DNA of 64,000 nucleotides from Pseudomonas fluorescens. Its GTDB lineage: Bacteria > Pseudomonadota > Gammaproteobacteria > Pseudomonadales > Pseudomonadaceae. Numbering within the stretch: the first letter of the stretch is position 1; each line of letters begins with the position of its first letter. Below the pieces are notes generated by a model. That model was not told the DNA's origin, made no database searches, and saw only the letters and a program-made list of their open reading frames with translations. A program made the position numbers and the translations under genes. Positions 53,381 to 62,867 of the stretch are shown here, in pieces. The stretch spans positions 1 through 64,000 of the forward strand of contig NZ_CABVHK010000019.1 of NCBI RefSeq assembly GCF_902497785.1. Direction: 5' to 3'.

Positions 53381-54142
53381 TCAGCGCGTTTTTCGCAGCG
53401 CGGCCCGTCGCCGGCAGGCATCGCCAAACGCCTGGAAAATACTCAAATAAGGAGGATTCGAAAGCACCTGCCATTCCGGATGCCATTGCACGCCGACGGC
53501 GAAGGCCGGGCTGTGCTCCACCGAAATCGCTTCGATCAAACCGTCCGGCGCTATCGCCTCGACGCGCAGGCCGGACGCCAAGCGATCAATGCCTTGGCTA
53601 TGAATCGAATTGACCCTGAACTCGGCCGGCAACTCCAGCGCTTCGAACACGCCACCCGGCTGCACCGTCACCGCATGCGCCGGAGCGTATTGCACCGCCA
53701 GCTCGGGGCTGTCCGCTTCACGGTGATCGAGCATGCCCGGCAGTTCATGCACCTTCTGATGCAGGCTGCCGCCGAATGCCACGTTCATTTCCTGAAAGCC
53801 CCGGCAGATGCCGAGTACCGGAACGCCCGCCGCAATGGCTGCACGCAATAAAGGAAGGGTGGTGGCGTCCCGCGCCGGATCGTGATCCGTGCCGGGAGCG
53901 CTGGCCGGGCCTTGGTAGTGGAAGGGTTCCACATTCGACGGCGAGCCGGTCAGCAACAGACCGTCGAGATGCGCGAGCACCTCCCCGATGTCGGTCAGTT
54001 CGCCCAGAGAAGGAATGACCACGGGCAACCCCAAAGCCGCGACGCTGACAGCACGCAAGTACTTGTCGCCGCTGATGTGGTAGGGGTGCAGGCCGATCTG
54101 TTTGACGCACGCTGTAACGCCGATCAATGGCTTGAATGCCAT
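53381..54142 (-). CDS. puuD: Gamma-glutamyl-GABA hydrolase (PuuD/SpuA-like)
   Basis: 253-residue class I glutamine amidotransferase-fold hydrolase releasing GABA and glutamate from gamma-glutamyl-GABA. The nucleophile elbow is VLGICRGFQEMNVAFGGSLH (Cys near residue 111) and the His/Glu pair GVQWHPEW. Start at 54142: GAGGTG lies 6 bases upstream; a GTG at 54151 is in frame. Divergent from puuA. Confidence 0.9.
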   Translation of the reverse strand: MAFKPLIGVTACVKQIGLHPYHISGDKYLRAVSVAALGLPVVIPSLGELTDIGEVLAHLDGLLLTGSPSNVEPFHYQGPASAPGTDHDPARDATTLPLLRAAIAAGVPVLGICRGFQEMNVAFGGSLHQKVHELPGMLDHREADSPELAVQYAPAHAVTVQPGGVFEALELPAEFRVNSIHSQGIDRLASGLRVEAIAPDGLIEAISVEHSPAFAVGVQWHPEWQVLSNPPYLSIFQAFGDACRRRAALRKTR

Positions 54143-54422
54143 TTTTATCACCTCGAAGTTTCACACTTGAACGAGCTTTTCCGCAGCTTAGCTTTGTTGA
54201 TTTTAATTAACAACTCTCATGTAAAAAATTCTAAACGCCGCACGTCCGATCGCCAGTCTATCCGCGGTTTTGAGGACCTATGTGGCACTCTCGTGCCCAA
54301 AAATGCCCCATAAATAAAGGGTAAGAGCCCAGCTGTTCGCTATTGACTTCACTTTGCCGTTCGGGTTGACTGGGCTCGTTCCGCCGTAGTGAACATAATA
54401 ATTAACAGCTAATAGGTGCAAA
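54143..54422. promoter_or_regulatory. Divergent puuD-puuA control region
   Basis: About 280 bp, AT-rich near both ends. GGCACTCTCGTGCC (near 54282-54295) is a perfect inverted repeat. TAGTGAACA (54388-54396) resembles the E. coli PuuR box core (ATAATGAACA) and lies just before the puuA start. Both are candidates for the PuuR-type repressor encoded at 59164. Confidence 0.4.
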
Positions 54423-55799
54423 ATGTCGGTCCCTCTGCGTACCGTTCAACTCAACGAAGCAAACGCATTCCTTAAGAAATATCCTGAGGTTTTGTACGTC
54501 GACCTTCTGATTGCGGATATGAACGGTGTGGTGCGCGGCAAGCGCATCGAGCGCACCAGTCTTCATAAGGTTTACGAAAAAGGCATCAACCTCCCGGCCT
54601 CCCTGTTTGCTCTGGACATCAACGGCTCCACGGTGGAAAGCACCGGCCTGGGTCTGGACATCGGCGACTCCGACCGGATCTGCTTCCCTATCCCTGGCAC
54701 CCTGAGCATTGAGCCGTGGCAGAAGCGTCCAACCGCGCAACTGTTGATGACCATGCACGAACTGGAAGGCCAGGCGTTCTTCGCCGATCCGCGGGAAGTG
54801 CTGGCGGATGTGGTGCGCAAGTTCGACGATCTCGGCCTGACCATCTGCGCCGCGTTCGAACTGGAGTTCTACCTGATCGACCAGGACAACGTGAACGGTC
54901 GCCCGCAGTCGCCGCGTTCGCCGGTATCGGGCAAGCGTCCGGTGTCGACCCAGGTGTACCTGATCGACGACCTCGACGAATACGTCGATTGCCTGCAAGA
55001 CATCCTCGAAGGCGCGAAAGAGCAGGGCATTCCTGCCGACGCCATCGTCAAGGAAAGCGCCCCGGCGCAGTTCGAAGTCAACCTGCATCACGTCAACGAC
55101 CCTATAAAGGCCTGCGACTACGCGGTGTTGCTCAAGCGTCTGGTGAAGAACATCGCCTACGACCACGAGATGGACACCACGTTTATGGCCAAGCCGTATC
55201 CGGGCCAGGCGGGCAACGGTTTGCACGTGCACATTTCGATTCTCGACAAAGAAGGCAACAACATCTTTGCCAGCGAGGATCCCGAGCAGAACGCCGCGCT
55301 GCGACACGCGATCGGCGGTGTGCTCGAGACCCTGCCTGCGCAGATGGCGTTCCTCTGCCCGAACGTCAACTCGTACCGCCGTTTTGGCGCGCAGTTCTAC
55401 GTACCGAACTCGCCGAGCTGGGGCATCGACAACCGCACCGTCGCGGTCCGTGTGCCGACCGGTTCGCCAGACTCCGTGCGCATCGAGCATCGTGTCGCTG
55501 GCGCCGACGCCAACCCGTATTTGCTGATGGCCTCGGTGCTGGCGGGTATCCACCACGGCCTGACCAACCAGATCGAGCCGGGCGCCCCGGTGGAAGGCAA
55601 CAGCTACGAGCAGAATGAGCAGAGCTTGCCGAACAACCTGCGCGATGCACTGCGCGAGCTGGACGACAGCGAAGTCATGGCCAAGTACATCGACCCGCTG
55701 TACATCGACGTGTTCGTGGCGTGCAAGGAAAGCGAGCTGGCCGAGTTCGAGAATTCCATCTCGGACCTTGAGTACAACTGGTATTTGCACACCGTTTGA
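54423..55799 (+). CDS. puuA: Gamma-glutamylpolyamine synthetase (PuuA/SpuI-like)
   Basis: 458-residue glutamine synthetase-fold ligase that joins glutamate to putrescine or related amines using ATP. GS motifs: LTICAAFELEFYLIDQDN (metal Glu), KESAPAQFEVNLHHVNDPIK, GNGLHVHISILDKEGNN and NRTVAVRVPTGSPDSVRIEH, with the polyamine-branch N-terminus DLLIADMNGVVRGKRI. First step of the gamma-glutamyl route; the ALDH gene follows after a repeat. Confidence 0.91.
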   Translation: MSVPLRTVQLNEANAFLKKYPEVLYVDLLIADMNGVVRGKRIERTSLHKVYEKGINLPASLFALDINGSTVESTGLGLDIGDSDRICFPIPGTLSIEPWQKRPTAQLLMTMHELEGQAFFADPREVLADVVRKFDDLGLTICAAFELEFYLIDQDNVNGRPQSPRSPVSGKRPVSTQVYLIDDLDEYVDCLQDILEGAKEQGIPADAIVKESAPAQFEVNLHHVNDPIKACDYAVLLKRLVKNIAYDHEMDTTFMAKPYPGQAGNGLHVHISILDKEGNNIFASEDPEQNAALRHAIGGVLETLPAQMAFLCPNVNSYRRFGAQFYVPNSPSWGIDNRTVAVRVPTGSPDSVRIEHRVAGADANPYLLMASVLAGIHHGLTNQIEPGAPVEGNSYEQNEQSLPNNLRDALRELDDSEVMAKYIDPLYIDVFVACKESELAEFENSISDLEYNWYLHTV

Positions 55800-55838
55800 T
55801 TGGGTCAGCCCCATCCCTTACGACAGGCCATTAGCCCC

Positions 55839-55920
55839 GTAGGAGCTGCCGAAGGCTGCGATCTTTTGCTCTTGATCTTAAAAGCAAAATCAAAAGATCG
55901 CAGCCTTCGGCAGCTCCTAC
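55839..55920. repeat. GTAGGAGCTGCC / GGCTGCGATC palindromic repeat
   Basis: Long stem with AT-rich loop (TTGCTCTTGATCTTAAAAGC) between puuA and the aldehyde dehydrogenase gene. Confidence 0.82.
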
Positions 55921-55968
55921 GGGGCACCGGCCAGACGATCACTCATTCCTCTGCGTCGAGTCACAACC

Positions 55969-57459
55969 ATGCCAAACACTCGCAGCGACTGGGAACAACG
56001 CTTCCAGTCACTCACCATCGAAAGCCGCGCCTTCATCGACGGTGAATACCGCGATGCGCTCAGCGGTGACACCTTCGAATGCATCAGCCCGGTCGACGGC
56101 CGCTTCCTGGCCAATGTCGCCAGCACCGATGAAGCCGACGCCAACGCCGCCGTGGCCGTAGCGCGGCGCACCTTCGAATCCGGGATCTGGGCCAGCCTCG
56201 CTCCGGCCGAGCGCAAGCGCATCCTGATTCGCTTCGCCGACCTGATCCTCGCCAACCAGGAAGAACTGGCCCTGCTCGAAACCCTCGACATGGGCAAGCC
56301 GATCAACGATTCGATGAACATCGACATCCCGGCGACCGCCAACGCGATCCGCTGGAGCGCCGAAGCCATCGACAAGATCTACGACGAAGTTGCTGCCACC
56401 CCTCACGACCAACTCGGCCTGATCACCCGTGAGCCTGCGGGCGTGGTCGCCGCCATCGTGCCGTGGAACTTCCCGTTGATCATGGCCAGCTGGAAGTTCG
56501 CCCCGGCCCTGGCGGCGGGCAACTCGTTCATCCTCAAGCCTTCGGAAAAGTCGCCACTGACCGCGATCCGCATCGCGCAATTGGCGCTGGACGCCGGCAT
56601 TCCGAAAGGCGTGTTCAACGTCCTGCCGGGCTATGGCCACACCGTCGGCAAGGCGCTGGCGTTGCACATGGACGTCGACGTGCTGGCCTTCACCGGTTCG
56701 ACCGCGATTGCCAAGCAACTGCTGATCTACTCGGGCCAGAGCAACATGAAGCGCGTGTGGCTCGAAGCCGGTGGCAAGAGCCCGAACGTGGTGTTCGCCG
56801 ACGCGCCGGATTTACGCGCGGCAGCCCAAGCGGCGGCCAGCGGCATTGCTTTCAATCAGGGCGAAGTCTGCACCGCGGGCTCGCGATTGCTGGTGGAGCG
56901 CTCGATTCGCGAGCAATTCATTCCGCTGCTGGTGGAAGCGCTGCAAGCGTGGAAACCGGGGCACGCGCTGGACCCGCAAACCACCGTTGGCGCGGTCGTC
57001 GATCAGCGTCAACTGGACAACGTGTTGCGCTACATCCAGATCGGCAAAGACCAGGGCGCGCAACTGATCGCGGGCGGCAGTCGCACCCTCGAAGCCACCG
57101 GCGGCCTGTACGTGGAGCCGGCGATTTTCGACGGCGTGACCAACGCCATGACCATCGCCCGTGAAGAAATCTTCGGCCCGGTGCTGTCGCTGATCACCTT
57201 CGACTCCGCTGAAGAAGCCCTGGCCATCGCCAACGACAGCATCTTCGGCCTCGCCGCGGGCGTCTGGACCAGCAACCTGAGCAAGGCCCACACCTTCGCT
57301 CGCGGCTTGCGCGCCGGCAGCGTCTGGGTCAACCAGTACGACGGCGGCGACATGACCGCACCGTTCGGCGGGTACAAGCAGTCGGGTAACGGTCGGGACA
57401 AATCGCTGCACGCGTTCGACAAATACACCGAACTCAAAGCGACCTGGATCAAGCTCTAA
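55969..57459 (+). CDS. puuC: Gamma-glutamyl-gamma-aminobutyraldehyde dehydrogenase (PuuC-like)
   Basis: 496-residue aldehyde dehydrogenase. NAD site PWNFPLIMASWKFAPALAAG and FTGSTAIAKQL, general base Glu in WLEAGGKSPNVVFADAPDL, catalytic Cys in NQGEVCTAGSRLLVE, and C-terminal PFGGYKQSGNGRDKSLHAFD. Oxidises gamma-glutamyl-aminobutyraldehyde to the acid hydrolysed by PuuD; broad-range aldehyde activity is common (KauB-like). Confidence 0.9.
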   Translation: MPNTRSDWEQRFQSLTIESRAFIDGEYRDALSGDTFECISPVDGRFLANVASTDEADANAAVAVARRTFESGIWASLAPAERKRILIRFADLILANQEELALLETLDMGKPINDSMNIDIPATANAIRWSAEAIDKIYDEVAATPHDQLGLITREPAGVVAAIVPWNFPLIMASWKFAPALAAGNSFILKPSEKSPLTAIRIAQLALDAGIPKGVFNVLPGYGHTVGKALALHMDVDVLAFTGSTAIAKQLLIYSGQSNMKRVWLEAGGKSPNVVFADAPDLRAAAQAAASGIAFNQGEVCTAGSRLLVERSIREQFIPLLVEALQAWKPGHALDPQTTVGAVVDQRQLDNVLRYIQIGKDQGAQLIAGGSRTLEATGGLYVEPAIFDGVTNAMTIAREEIFGPVLSLITFDSAEEALAIANDSIFGLAAGVWTSNLSKAHTFARGLRAGSVWVNQYDGGDMTAPFGGYKQSGNGRDKSLHAFDKYTELKATWIKL

Positions 57460-57511
57460 TACTTCTACAACGACGGTTGCCGGCGAGTGTCGGTGACCCT
57501 CGGAGAAACCT

Positions 57512-58810
57512 ATGAAACAAGGCTCTATTGAACAACAGCATGTAAACAGCTACTACGCCGCCACCCGCAACTTTACCGGCGACTTTCCGGTGCTGGAACA
57601 AGCGGTGGACTGCGACGTCTGCGTGATCGGCGCCGGCTACACCGGTTTGTCCTCGGCGCTGTTCCTCGCCGAAGCCGGTTACAGCGTGACCGTGCTCGAA
57701 GCCGCCAAAGTCGGGTTCGGCGCCAGCGGTCGCAACGGCGGTCAACTGGTCAACTCCTACAGTCGGGACGTCGATGTCATCGAAGAGCGCTACGGCGACA
57801 AGACCGCTGAAGTGCTCGGCAGCATGATTTTCGAAGGCGCCGACATCATTCGTCAGCGCATACAACACTACGACATCCAGTGCGATTACAAGCCGGGCGG
57901 GATTTTTGCTGCGCTGAACAAAAAGCAGCTCAAAGGCCTGGCCGAGCAGAAAAGCAGCTGGGAACGTTACGGCAACAAGAACCTGAAGATGCTCGACGCC
58001 GCCGAGATCAAGCGCGAAGTCGGGTGCGACAACTACGTCGGCGGCCTGCTCGACATGCAGGGTGGCCACATTCATCCGCTGAACCTGGCCCTCGGTGAAG
58101 CCTCGGCGATCATCGGCCTCGGCGGGAAAATCTACGAACAATCGGCGGCGGTGGAAATCACCTACGGCGAGCCGATCACCGTGCGCACCGCCAAAGGTGT
58201 GGTCCGCGCCAAGTACTTGCTGATCGCCGGCAACGCCTACTTGCCGCAGGGCCTCGACAACCGCGTGACCAGCAAAAGCATGCCGTGCGGCTCGCAAATC
58301 GTCGTCACCGAGCCGTTGTCCGAGCAGGTGGCGCGCAGTCTGATCAAAAACAACTATTGCGTCGAAGACTGCAATTATCTGCTCGACTATTACCGCCTCA
58401 CCGCCGACAACCGCCTGCTTTATGGTGGCGGCGTGGTCTACGGTGCGCGTGAACCCGACGACATCGAGCAGCTGATCAAACCGAAAATCCTCAAGACCTT
58501 CCCGCAACTGAAGGACGTGAAGATCGACTACCGCTGGACCGGCAACTTCCTGCTGACCATGTCACGCATGCCGCAATTCGGTCGTATCGAGAAAAACGCC
58601 TACTACATGCAAGGCTACAGCGGTCACGGCGTTACCTGCTCGCACCTGGCCGGCAAACTGATCTCGGAAATGATCCGCGGCGACGCCGAGCGTTTCGACG
58701 CCTTCGCCTCCTTGCCGCACATGCCGATGCTCGGCGGCCGCACCTTCCAGGCCCCGCTCACCGCCATGGGTGCGGCGTACTACGCGCTGCGTGACCGGTT
58801 CGGCATCTGA
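57512..58810 (+). CDS. puuB: Gamma-glutamylputrescine oxidoreductase (PuuB-like)
   Basis: 432-residue FAD-dependent amine oxidase of the DAO family. The FAD-binding start is DVCVIGAGYTGLSSALFLAE, followed by GASGRNGGQLVNSYSRDVDV, LLDYYRLTADNRLLYGGGVV and C-terminal YMQGYSGHGVTCSHLAGKLI. Oxidises gamma-glutamylputrescine to the aldehyde used by PuuC. GGAG precedes the start, 52 bp after puuC. Confidence 0.9.
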   Translation: MKQGSIEQQHVNSYYAATRNFTGDFPVLEQAVDCDVCVIGAGYTGLSSALFLAEAGYSVTVLEAAKVGFGASGRNGGQLVNSYSRDVDVIEERYGDKTAEVLGSMIFEGADIIRQRIQHYDIQCDYKPGGIFAALNKKQLKGLAEQKSSWERYGNKNLKMLDAAEIKREVGCDNYVGGLLDMQGGHIHPLNLALGEASAIIGLGGKIYEQSAAVEITYGEPITVRTAKGVVRAKYLLIAGNAYLPQGLDNRVTSKSMPCGSQIVVTEPLSEQVARSLIKNNYCVEDCNYLLDYYRLTADNRLLYGGGVVYGAREPDDIEQLIKPKILKTFPQLKDVKIDYRWTGNFLLTMSRMPQFGRIEKNAYYMQGYSGHGVTCSHLAGKLISEMIRGDAERFDAFASLPHMPMLGGRTFQAPLTAMGAAYYALRDRFGI

Positions 58811-58874
58811 GTCCAATGCAATCGGCGGCCATCCAATTGGCCGCCAGCGAATGCCATCGAGTGAAATGCAATCC

Positions 58875-58965
58875 ATGTGGGAGCGAGCTTGCTCGCGATG
58901 ACTGACTGTCAGCTGACATCAATGTTGAATGAACCGCCCTCATCGCGAGCAAGCTCGCTCCCACT
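58875..58965. repeat. Inverted pair of REP elements
   Basis: CATGTGGGAGCGAGCTTGCT and its mirror CATCGCGAGCAAGCTCGCTC, spaced ~35 bp. The rest of the 353-bp gap 58811-59163 shows no gene. Confidence 0.8.
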
Positions 58966-59163
58966 GGTTCTGCATCCGGCCTGACTGGCAACCGGCCTAC
59001 GGCCTTTTTATCCGGCCATCGATCGAACCTGCTGAGCAACACCCCCAAACATGATTTAATACCCGCCTTTCACCATTCCGGGACAGGGAAGCGGTACCTT
59101 CGCGGCAAAAGTCGCCCGCCATCCACCCCCATAACCCTTAAGTATTTCTCGCATAAGGCTGTC

Positions 59164-59712
59164 ATGGACACGGGCTCACGACTCAAATTAGTACGCGAAA
59201 GCTACAAACTGTCCCAGCGCGAGCTGGCCCGGCGTAGCGGCGTCACCAATGCCACCATTTCCCTGATCGAGCAGAATCGCGTCAGTCCCTCCGTCAGTTC
59301 CCTGAAAAAACTGCTCGAAGGCATCCCCATGTCTTTGGCGGACTTTTTCACCTTCGACCAGCCACCCCGCGAACACCAATACGTCTTCCGTGCCAATGAA
59401 CAGCCGGATCTCGGCCGCCACGGCCTGCGGCTGCTGCTGATCGGCGCGTCGGTGCCGAGCCGGCAGATGCGCTTGCTGCGCGAGCAATACGCACCGGGCG
59501 CAAGTTCGGGGGAAGAGCCGATCGTTCACTCAGAGGGCGAGGAGTGCGGGCTGGTGACGAGGGGAACGGTCGAGCTGACGGTGGATGGGCAGATCAGTGT
59601 GCTCAACGCCGGTGATGGCTACTACTTCCCGACCACGCTGCCGCACAAGTTTCGCAATATTGGCCAGGATGAAGCGGAAATCATCAGCGCCAACACACCG
59701 GCAAACTTCTGA
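59164..59712 (+). CDS. puuR: PuuR-like transcriptional regulator (XRE-cupin)
   Basis: 182-residue regulator. The N-terminal XRE helix-turn-helix is LKLVRESYKLSQRELARRSG with VTNATISLIEQNRVSPSVSS; the C-terminal cupin has VHSEGEECGLVTRGTVELTV and GYYFPTTLPHKFRNIG. This matches PuuR, which represses polyamine catabolism genes and releases DNA when putrescine binds the cupin. It closes the puu cluster. Confidence 0.9.
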   Translation: MDTGSRLKLVRESYKLSQRELARRSGVTNATISLIEQNRVSPSVSSLKKLLEGIPMSLADFFTFDQPPREHQYVFRANEQPDLGRHGLRLLLIGASVPSRQMRLLREQYAPGASSGEEPIVHSEGEECGLVTRGTVELTVDGQISVLNAGDGYYFPTTLPHKFRNIGQDEAEIISANTPANF

Positions 59713-59886
59713 TGAAGAGGCGCGTGTATTACGTTCGTCTCGACGAATGAGTGGTTAAGATTTTGAGTTGTGTGCTGAGATAGGAGGAAGACACAAAACT
59801 CTTCAGTTTGCGATTGGGGTATGTTGGGTTTCTCTAAGTATTATTTTTTAGATATTTTGCTTTGCAGTTATTAACAAGGAGGTTTG

Positions 59887-60459
59887 ATGCGCGCTTACAC
59901 AATAACCGTAGTCTTTATTGCTGCATGTCATGTTTACTTCAGTCTGGGCGAAGGAAAGTCTCCGCTGTCCATTTTGTTTGTATTTCTCATTTTAAGTCCG
60001 TTTCTTCCTTTCGTATGGAAAGAGTTGGCAAATGTAAAGCTGGGGAAAGATGGGATTTCCCTTGAAAGACTAAAAATCGACGTAAATAGTACAATCAAAG
60101 AAGCTACTCATGGCAAAGCCATCGATCCCAAGTCCCTTGATGACCTTTTTAAAACAGTAGAATTGAACGAATGGATGACTTTGGTGTTGGCCCGGATGCT
60201 TATGCGACAAGGCTTGGTGTGCCTCGTGCCAGATCACGGTTTTGGCCCATCACCAAGTTTGGTAAAGCTGATCCCTCTATGCCTGGCTAAAGGACTGATC
60301 TCCTCAGAGGAAGCTGTCCATTTGGACGAACTCCGTGAGATAACCTTCTTTGCCGAATGGTGGGACGGGAGAGCACCCAACCATGGGCAATGGCGCTGGG
60401 CACTTGAAAATTGCCAAAACATTGTGCGCGCACTGTTTGAAAAACAACCTATATCCTGA
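59887..60459 (+). CDS. Membrane-anchored protein, unknown, AT-rich
   Basis: 190-residue protein. Two N-terminal helices (YTITVVFIAACHVYFSL and LSILFVFLILSPFLPFVW) precede a soluble ~150-residue domain with NEWMTLVLARMLMRQGLVCL and AEWWDGRAPNHGQWRWALEN. Codon use is more AT-rich than the surroundings. AGGAGG lies 5 bases before the ATG. It is the first of a two-gene unit with the 169-aa membrane protein. Family not recognised; acquisition by transfer is likely. Confidence 0.72.
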   Translation: MRAYTITVVFIAACHVYFSLGEGKSPLSILFVFLILSPFLPFVWKELANVKLGKDGISLERLKIDVNSTIKEATHGKAIDPKSLDDLFKTVELNEWMTLVLARMLMRQGLVCLVPDHGFGPSPSLVKLIPLCLAKGLISSEEAVHLDELREITFFAEWWDGRAPNHGQWRWALENCQNIVRALFEKQPIS

Positions 60460-60486
60460 GTCATTTTTGCATATCATGGAGGGAGT

Positions 60487-60996
60487 ATGTGGTGGGATGT
60501 AATGCTGGTATCGGTAAAGGTAACAGTCACTGTATGGTTGGTTTCATATCTTCTTCGACCTTTTCTTCCTTGTTGGTATAACAATACTGCGGAGATTATT
60601 GGTTATCGGCTGCTTGGCGTAATTTTTGCGGTACCTGCATTCGCGCGTAATGTATGGATAGTGTCATCATCTATCATGTATTACTTTGGGATGTTCTCAA
60701 TTTTGGGGCTGTTGTTGGCGGGGGCATTTCTTTTTGGCTATACGCTACTAATGGAATTAGGGATTAATATTGCCGGCTTATGGCCCTACTATTTGGTCTT
60801 AAGTAAAATTGCACAGAATAAAACCGCCTGGGCTGGAGCCACGACCGTCATTGCGACAACCGTCGCTATTGGTCATATGTGGAATCTAAGAATCACTACA
60901 ACAAAATTTTATGAAGAGATGAAAAAATTTGCCAGGGAGGAACGGGAAGCCCGAGAAAAACGAAGCAAAGAGCAGAAAAATAAATCGCTTTACTAA
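60487..60996 (+). CDS. Multi-pass membrane protein, unknown, AT-rich
   Basis: 169-residue protein with about four transmembrane helices (VSVKVTVTVWLVSYLLRPFL, LLGVIFAVPAFARNVWIV, YYFGMFSILGLLLAGAFLFG, TVIATTVAIGHMW) and a highly charged C-terminal tail of ~35 residues (KFAREEREAREKRSKEQKNK) facing the cytoplasm or forming a short coil. GGAGG precedes the start; 27 bp after the upstream gene. No family recognised. Confidence 0.7.
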   Translation: MWWDVMLVSVKVTVTVWLVSYLLRPFLPCWYNNTAEIIGYRLLGVIFAVPAFARNVWIVSSSIMYYFGMFSILGLLLAGAFLFGYTLLMELGINIAGLWPYYLVLSKIAQNKTAWAGATTVIATTVAIGHMWNLRITTTKFYEEMKKFAREEREAREKRSKEQKNKSLY

Positions 60997-61133
60997 CAGC
61001 TAAAAAGTATTGCAAGGGTGAGTCTTGCTCATCCATGTCTGAATTGACCAACCCTGAACCTGATCCTGGCCCGTTGCCGAAAAGAGACGGAAAAGGGTGA
61101 CGAATAAGGTTTCAAGTAAATGGACTTCACCTC

Positions 61134-61580
61134 ATGATCGCCCCCCGCATCCGCCCGCTCGCAATCTGCATCTTCCATCACGACGGCAAGATACTGGTCA
61201 ACGAAGCGCACGACCCCATCACCAACAAACCATTCTTCCGCCCAATCGGCGGCGGTATCGAATTCGGCGAAACCAGCGCCCACGCCATCGAGCGTGAAGT
61301 AGACGAAGAGGTTGGTTTATCCATCACCGATGTTCGTTTGCTGGGCACGCTGGAAAGCCTCTTCACCTATGCCGGCAAACAAGGACACGAAATCGTCCAG
61401 GTCTACGATGCGAAGTTTGTCGATGCCAGCGTCTATGGGTTGTCGCACTTGGACGGTCACGAAAGTAACGGTGCGGCGTTCATCGCCAAATGGCTACCGT
61501 TAACAAGCTTTACTGACGAAACGCCACTGGTGCCTGCTGGGCTCTCGGATCTGCTGAGGAAAGTTGCCCTGCTGGACTGA
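61134..61580 (+). CDS. NUDIX hydrolase
   Basis: 148-residue NUDIX protein. The box GGGIEFGETSAHAIEREVDE followed by EVGL keeps the REVDEEVG core. NUDIX enzymes hydrolyse nucleoside diphosphates linked to another group; substrate unknown. The N-terminal RIRPLAICIFHHDGKILVNE is the usual first strand pair. Alone between accessory genes. Confidence 0.87.
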   Translation: MIAPRIRPLAICIFHHDGKILVNEAHDPITNKPFFRPIGGGIEFGETSAHAIEREVDEEVGLSITDVRLLGTLESLFTYAGKQGHEIVQVYDAKFVDASVYGLSHLDGHESNGAAFIAKWLPLTSFTDETPLVPAGLSDLLRKVALLD

Positions 61581-61695
61581 CGCCAAGCTTTGTCCAAAGA
61601 AAAGCGGCGAGCCCTAACCGCTCGTCCGCTTCTCCGCACGTTTTCGATGCTGATTCTTCCAATGCTGTGTAATCCCACGCGCAGGAAGAATCAAC

Positions 61696-61968
61696 ATGAT
61701 GAATCACAAGATTGTGGTACTGACGCTTGCAGCCATTCTGTCGGGAAGTTCGCTGTATGCCGTCGCAGCTGACTCTACAACGGGAACAACCTCTTCCGAC
61801 GGCAAGAGCGAGACTCGTAAACCCGCACCCGAGGCGACCAATGCCGATCCCGATGCTGGCTCGCTGCCAAAAGGCGCGGATGGCGGGACGACGGATAACG
61901 GTCCTACGCCGGGTGGAACCAAGGCGGGTGGAACCGGGGGGAGTAGCAGTAGTAGTGGTGGGAGTTAG
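61696..61968 (+). CDS. Small exported Gly/Ser-rich protein
   Basis: 90 residues: signal peptide (~25 residues, ending YAVAA) then a disordered region rich in Thr, Pro, Gly and Ser, ending GGTKAGGTGGSSSSSGGS. AGGAAG precedes the start. Function unknown. Confidence 0.65.
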   Translation: MMNHKIVVLTLAAILSGSSLYAVAADSTTGTTSSDGKSETRKPAPEATNADPDAGSLPKGADGGTTDNGPTPGGTKAGGTGGSSSSSGGS

Positions 61969-62184
61969 TTTTTGGTTCTGAAAGGTTGGTCTATTGGGGC
62001 GGTTGGAAATGCCTGTGTCGTGAGATGCGGGCATTTTTTCGTCGGCTGTTTTTGGCGGACGAGGTCGTTAGGTATCAGTTGAAAAAGCCCGGATGGAAAG
62101 AGTTGGATAGTTTTTATGGGCTGCCATTTCGCAGCCGATTTAGGCTAGAGCGGGCTTGGCAGCGGATTTGCCTGGTACAGGTTT

Positions 62185-62541
62185 TCACTTGCCGGGAGCT
62201 GCGGCTGGCGGCGCTATTGGGCGTACGGTGAGTTCCAGACCTATCGCTGTCATCAGCTTTCTTATGGTCTCAAAGCGCGTTTTGGATCCGCCTTTAAGCA
62301 ATTTGTAAAGGCTTTCGCGGTTGAGTCCGGCTTCCAGGGCGACTCTGTTCATGCCTTTGGCTTTTGCAACTTCGCCCAGAGCATGAATGAACGCAGCGTC
62401 GCCAAACTTCATGCTTTCGGAAATGTAAGCAGCCATAATTTCCGGGTTGTCGAGAAAGCTGGATGCTTCATAGAGGCTTGTGCCTGAAGTGTCCAGGCCA
62501 AGGATCGGCATATCTTCGGGATCGAATCGGTTATTTGTCAT
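62185..62541 (-). CDS. Antitoxin of HigBA-type module 2
   Basis: 118-residue antidote-family protein. The helix-turn-helix FIHALGEVAKAKGMNRVALE with AGLNRESLYKLLKGG is the same layout as the 14383 antitoxin. It adds an N-terminal extension (DPEDMPILGLDTSGTSLYEA) and a Pro/Ala-rich tail. It starts 1 bp after the toxin stop. Autorepression through 62868-62883 is expected. Confidence 0.87.
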   Translation of the reverse strand: MTNNRFDPEDMPILGLDTSGTSLYEASSFLDNPEIMAAYISESMKFGDAAFIHALGEVAKAKGMNRVALEAGLNRESLYKLLKGGSKTRFETIRKLMTAIGLELTVRPIAPPAAAPGK

Positions 62542-62542
62542 T

Positions 62543-62857
62543 TCATTTACCTCTCATGGCAACGAGGATTTGTTTAGCTCGTTTGATGCCTCTCATTTGA
62601 TCAGTTTTATCGCTTCCAGTGAGCATCGTGTAGACGGTCGTCCCGGTGCGAACGAAATAGAGCCTGTAGCCGGGGCCACCAAAAACACGCATTTCGCTCA
62701 CACCGCCGCCCACGCTTTCGCAATCTCCAAAATGGCCCACTTCGGCGCGGTCCAGCCGGTTTAAAATAGCGGTTTTTCCATCAGCATCCTTTACATCCCG
62801 CAGCCACCTATCAAACTCCAGCGTTTTGTAGATACTGTTTTTTTTCTTCTCGATCAT
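62543..62857 (-). CDS. RelE/HigB-type toxin of module 2
   Basis: 104-residue toxin of the same group as the 14688 toxin: VGGGVSEMRVFGGPGYRLYF and TGSDKTDQMRGIKRAKQILV match the signature blocks. Probable ribosome-dependent mRNA endonuclease. First gene of the pair, the HigBA order. Confidence 0.87.
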   Translation of the reverse strand: MIEKKKNSIYKTLEFDRWLRDVKDADGKTAILNRLDRAEVGHFGDCESVGGGVSEMRVFGGPGYRLYFVRTGTTVYTMLTGSDKTDQMRGIKRAKQILVAMRGK

Positions 62858-62867
62858 AGACTCGTAT

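Noticed and set aside
54143..54422. Sigma-54 promoter at TGGCACTCTCGTGCCC before puuA
   Set aside because: The spacing to a GC dinucleotide is 9, not 10, and the -12 TTGC is missing; it is better read as a palindrome.
54402..55814. 470-codon minus-strand open frame opposite puuA
   Set aside because: Shadow of a glutamine synthetase-fold gene with all motifs intact on the plus strand.
61986..62231. Possible 81-aa gene before toxin-antitoxin module 2
   Set aside because: Basic, low-complexity product, no ribosome site, and it overlaps the antitoxin gene end.
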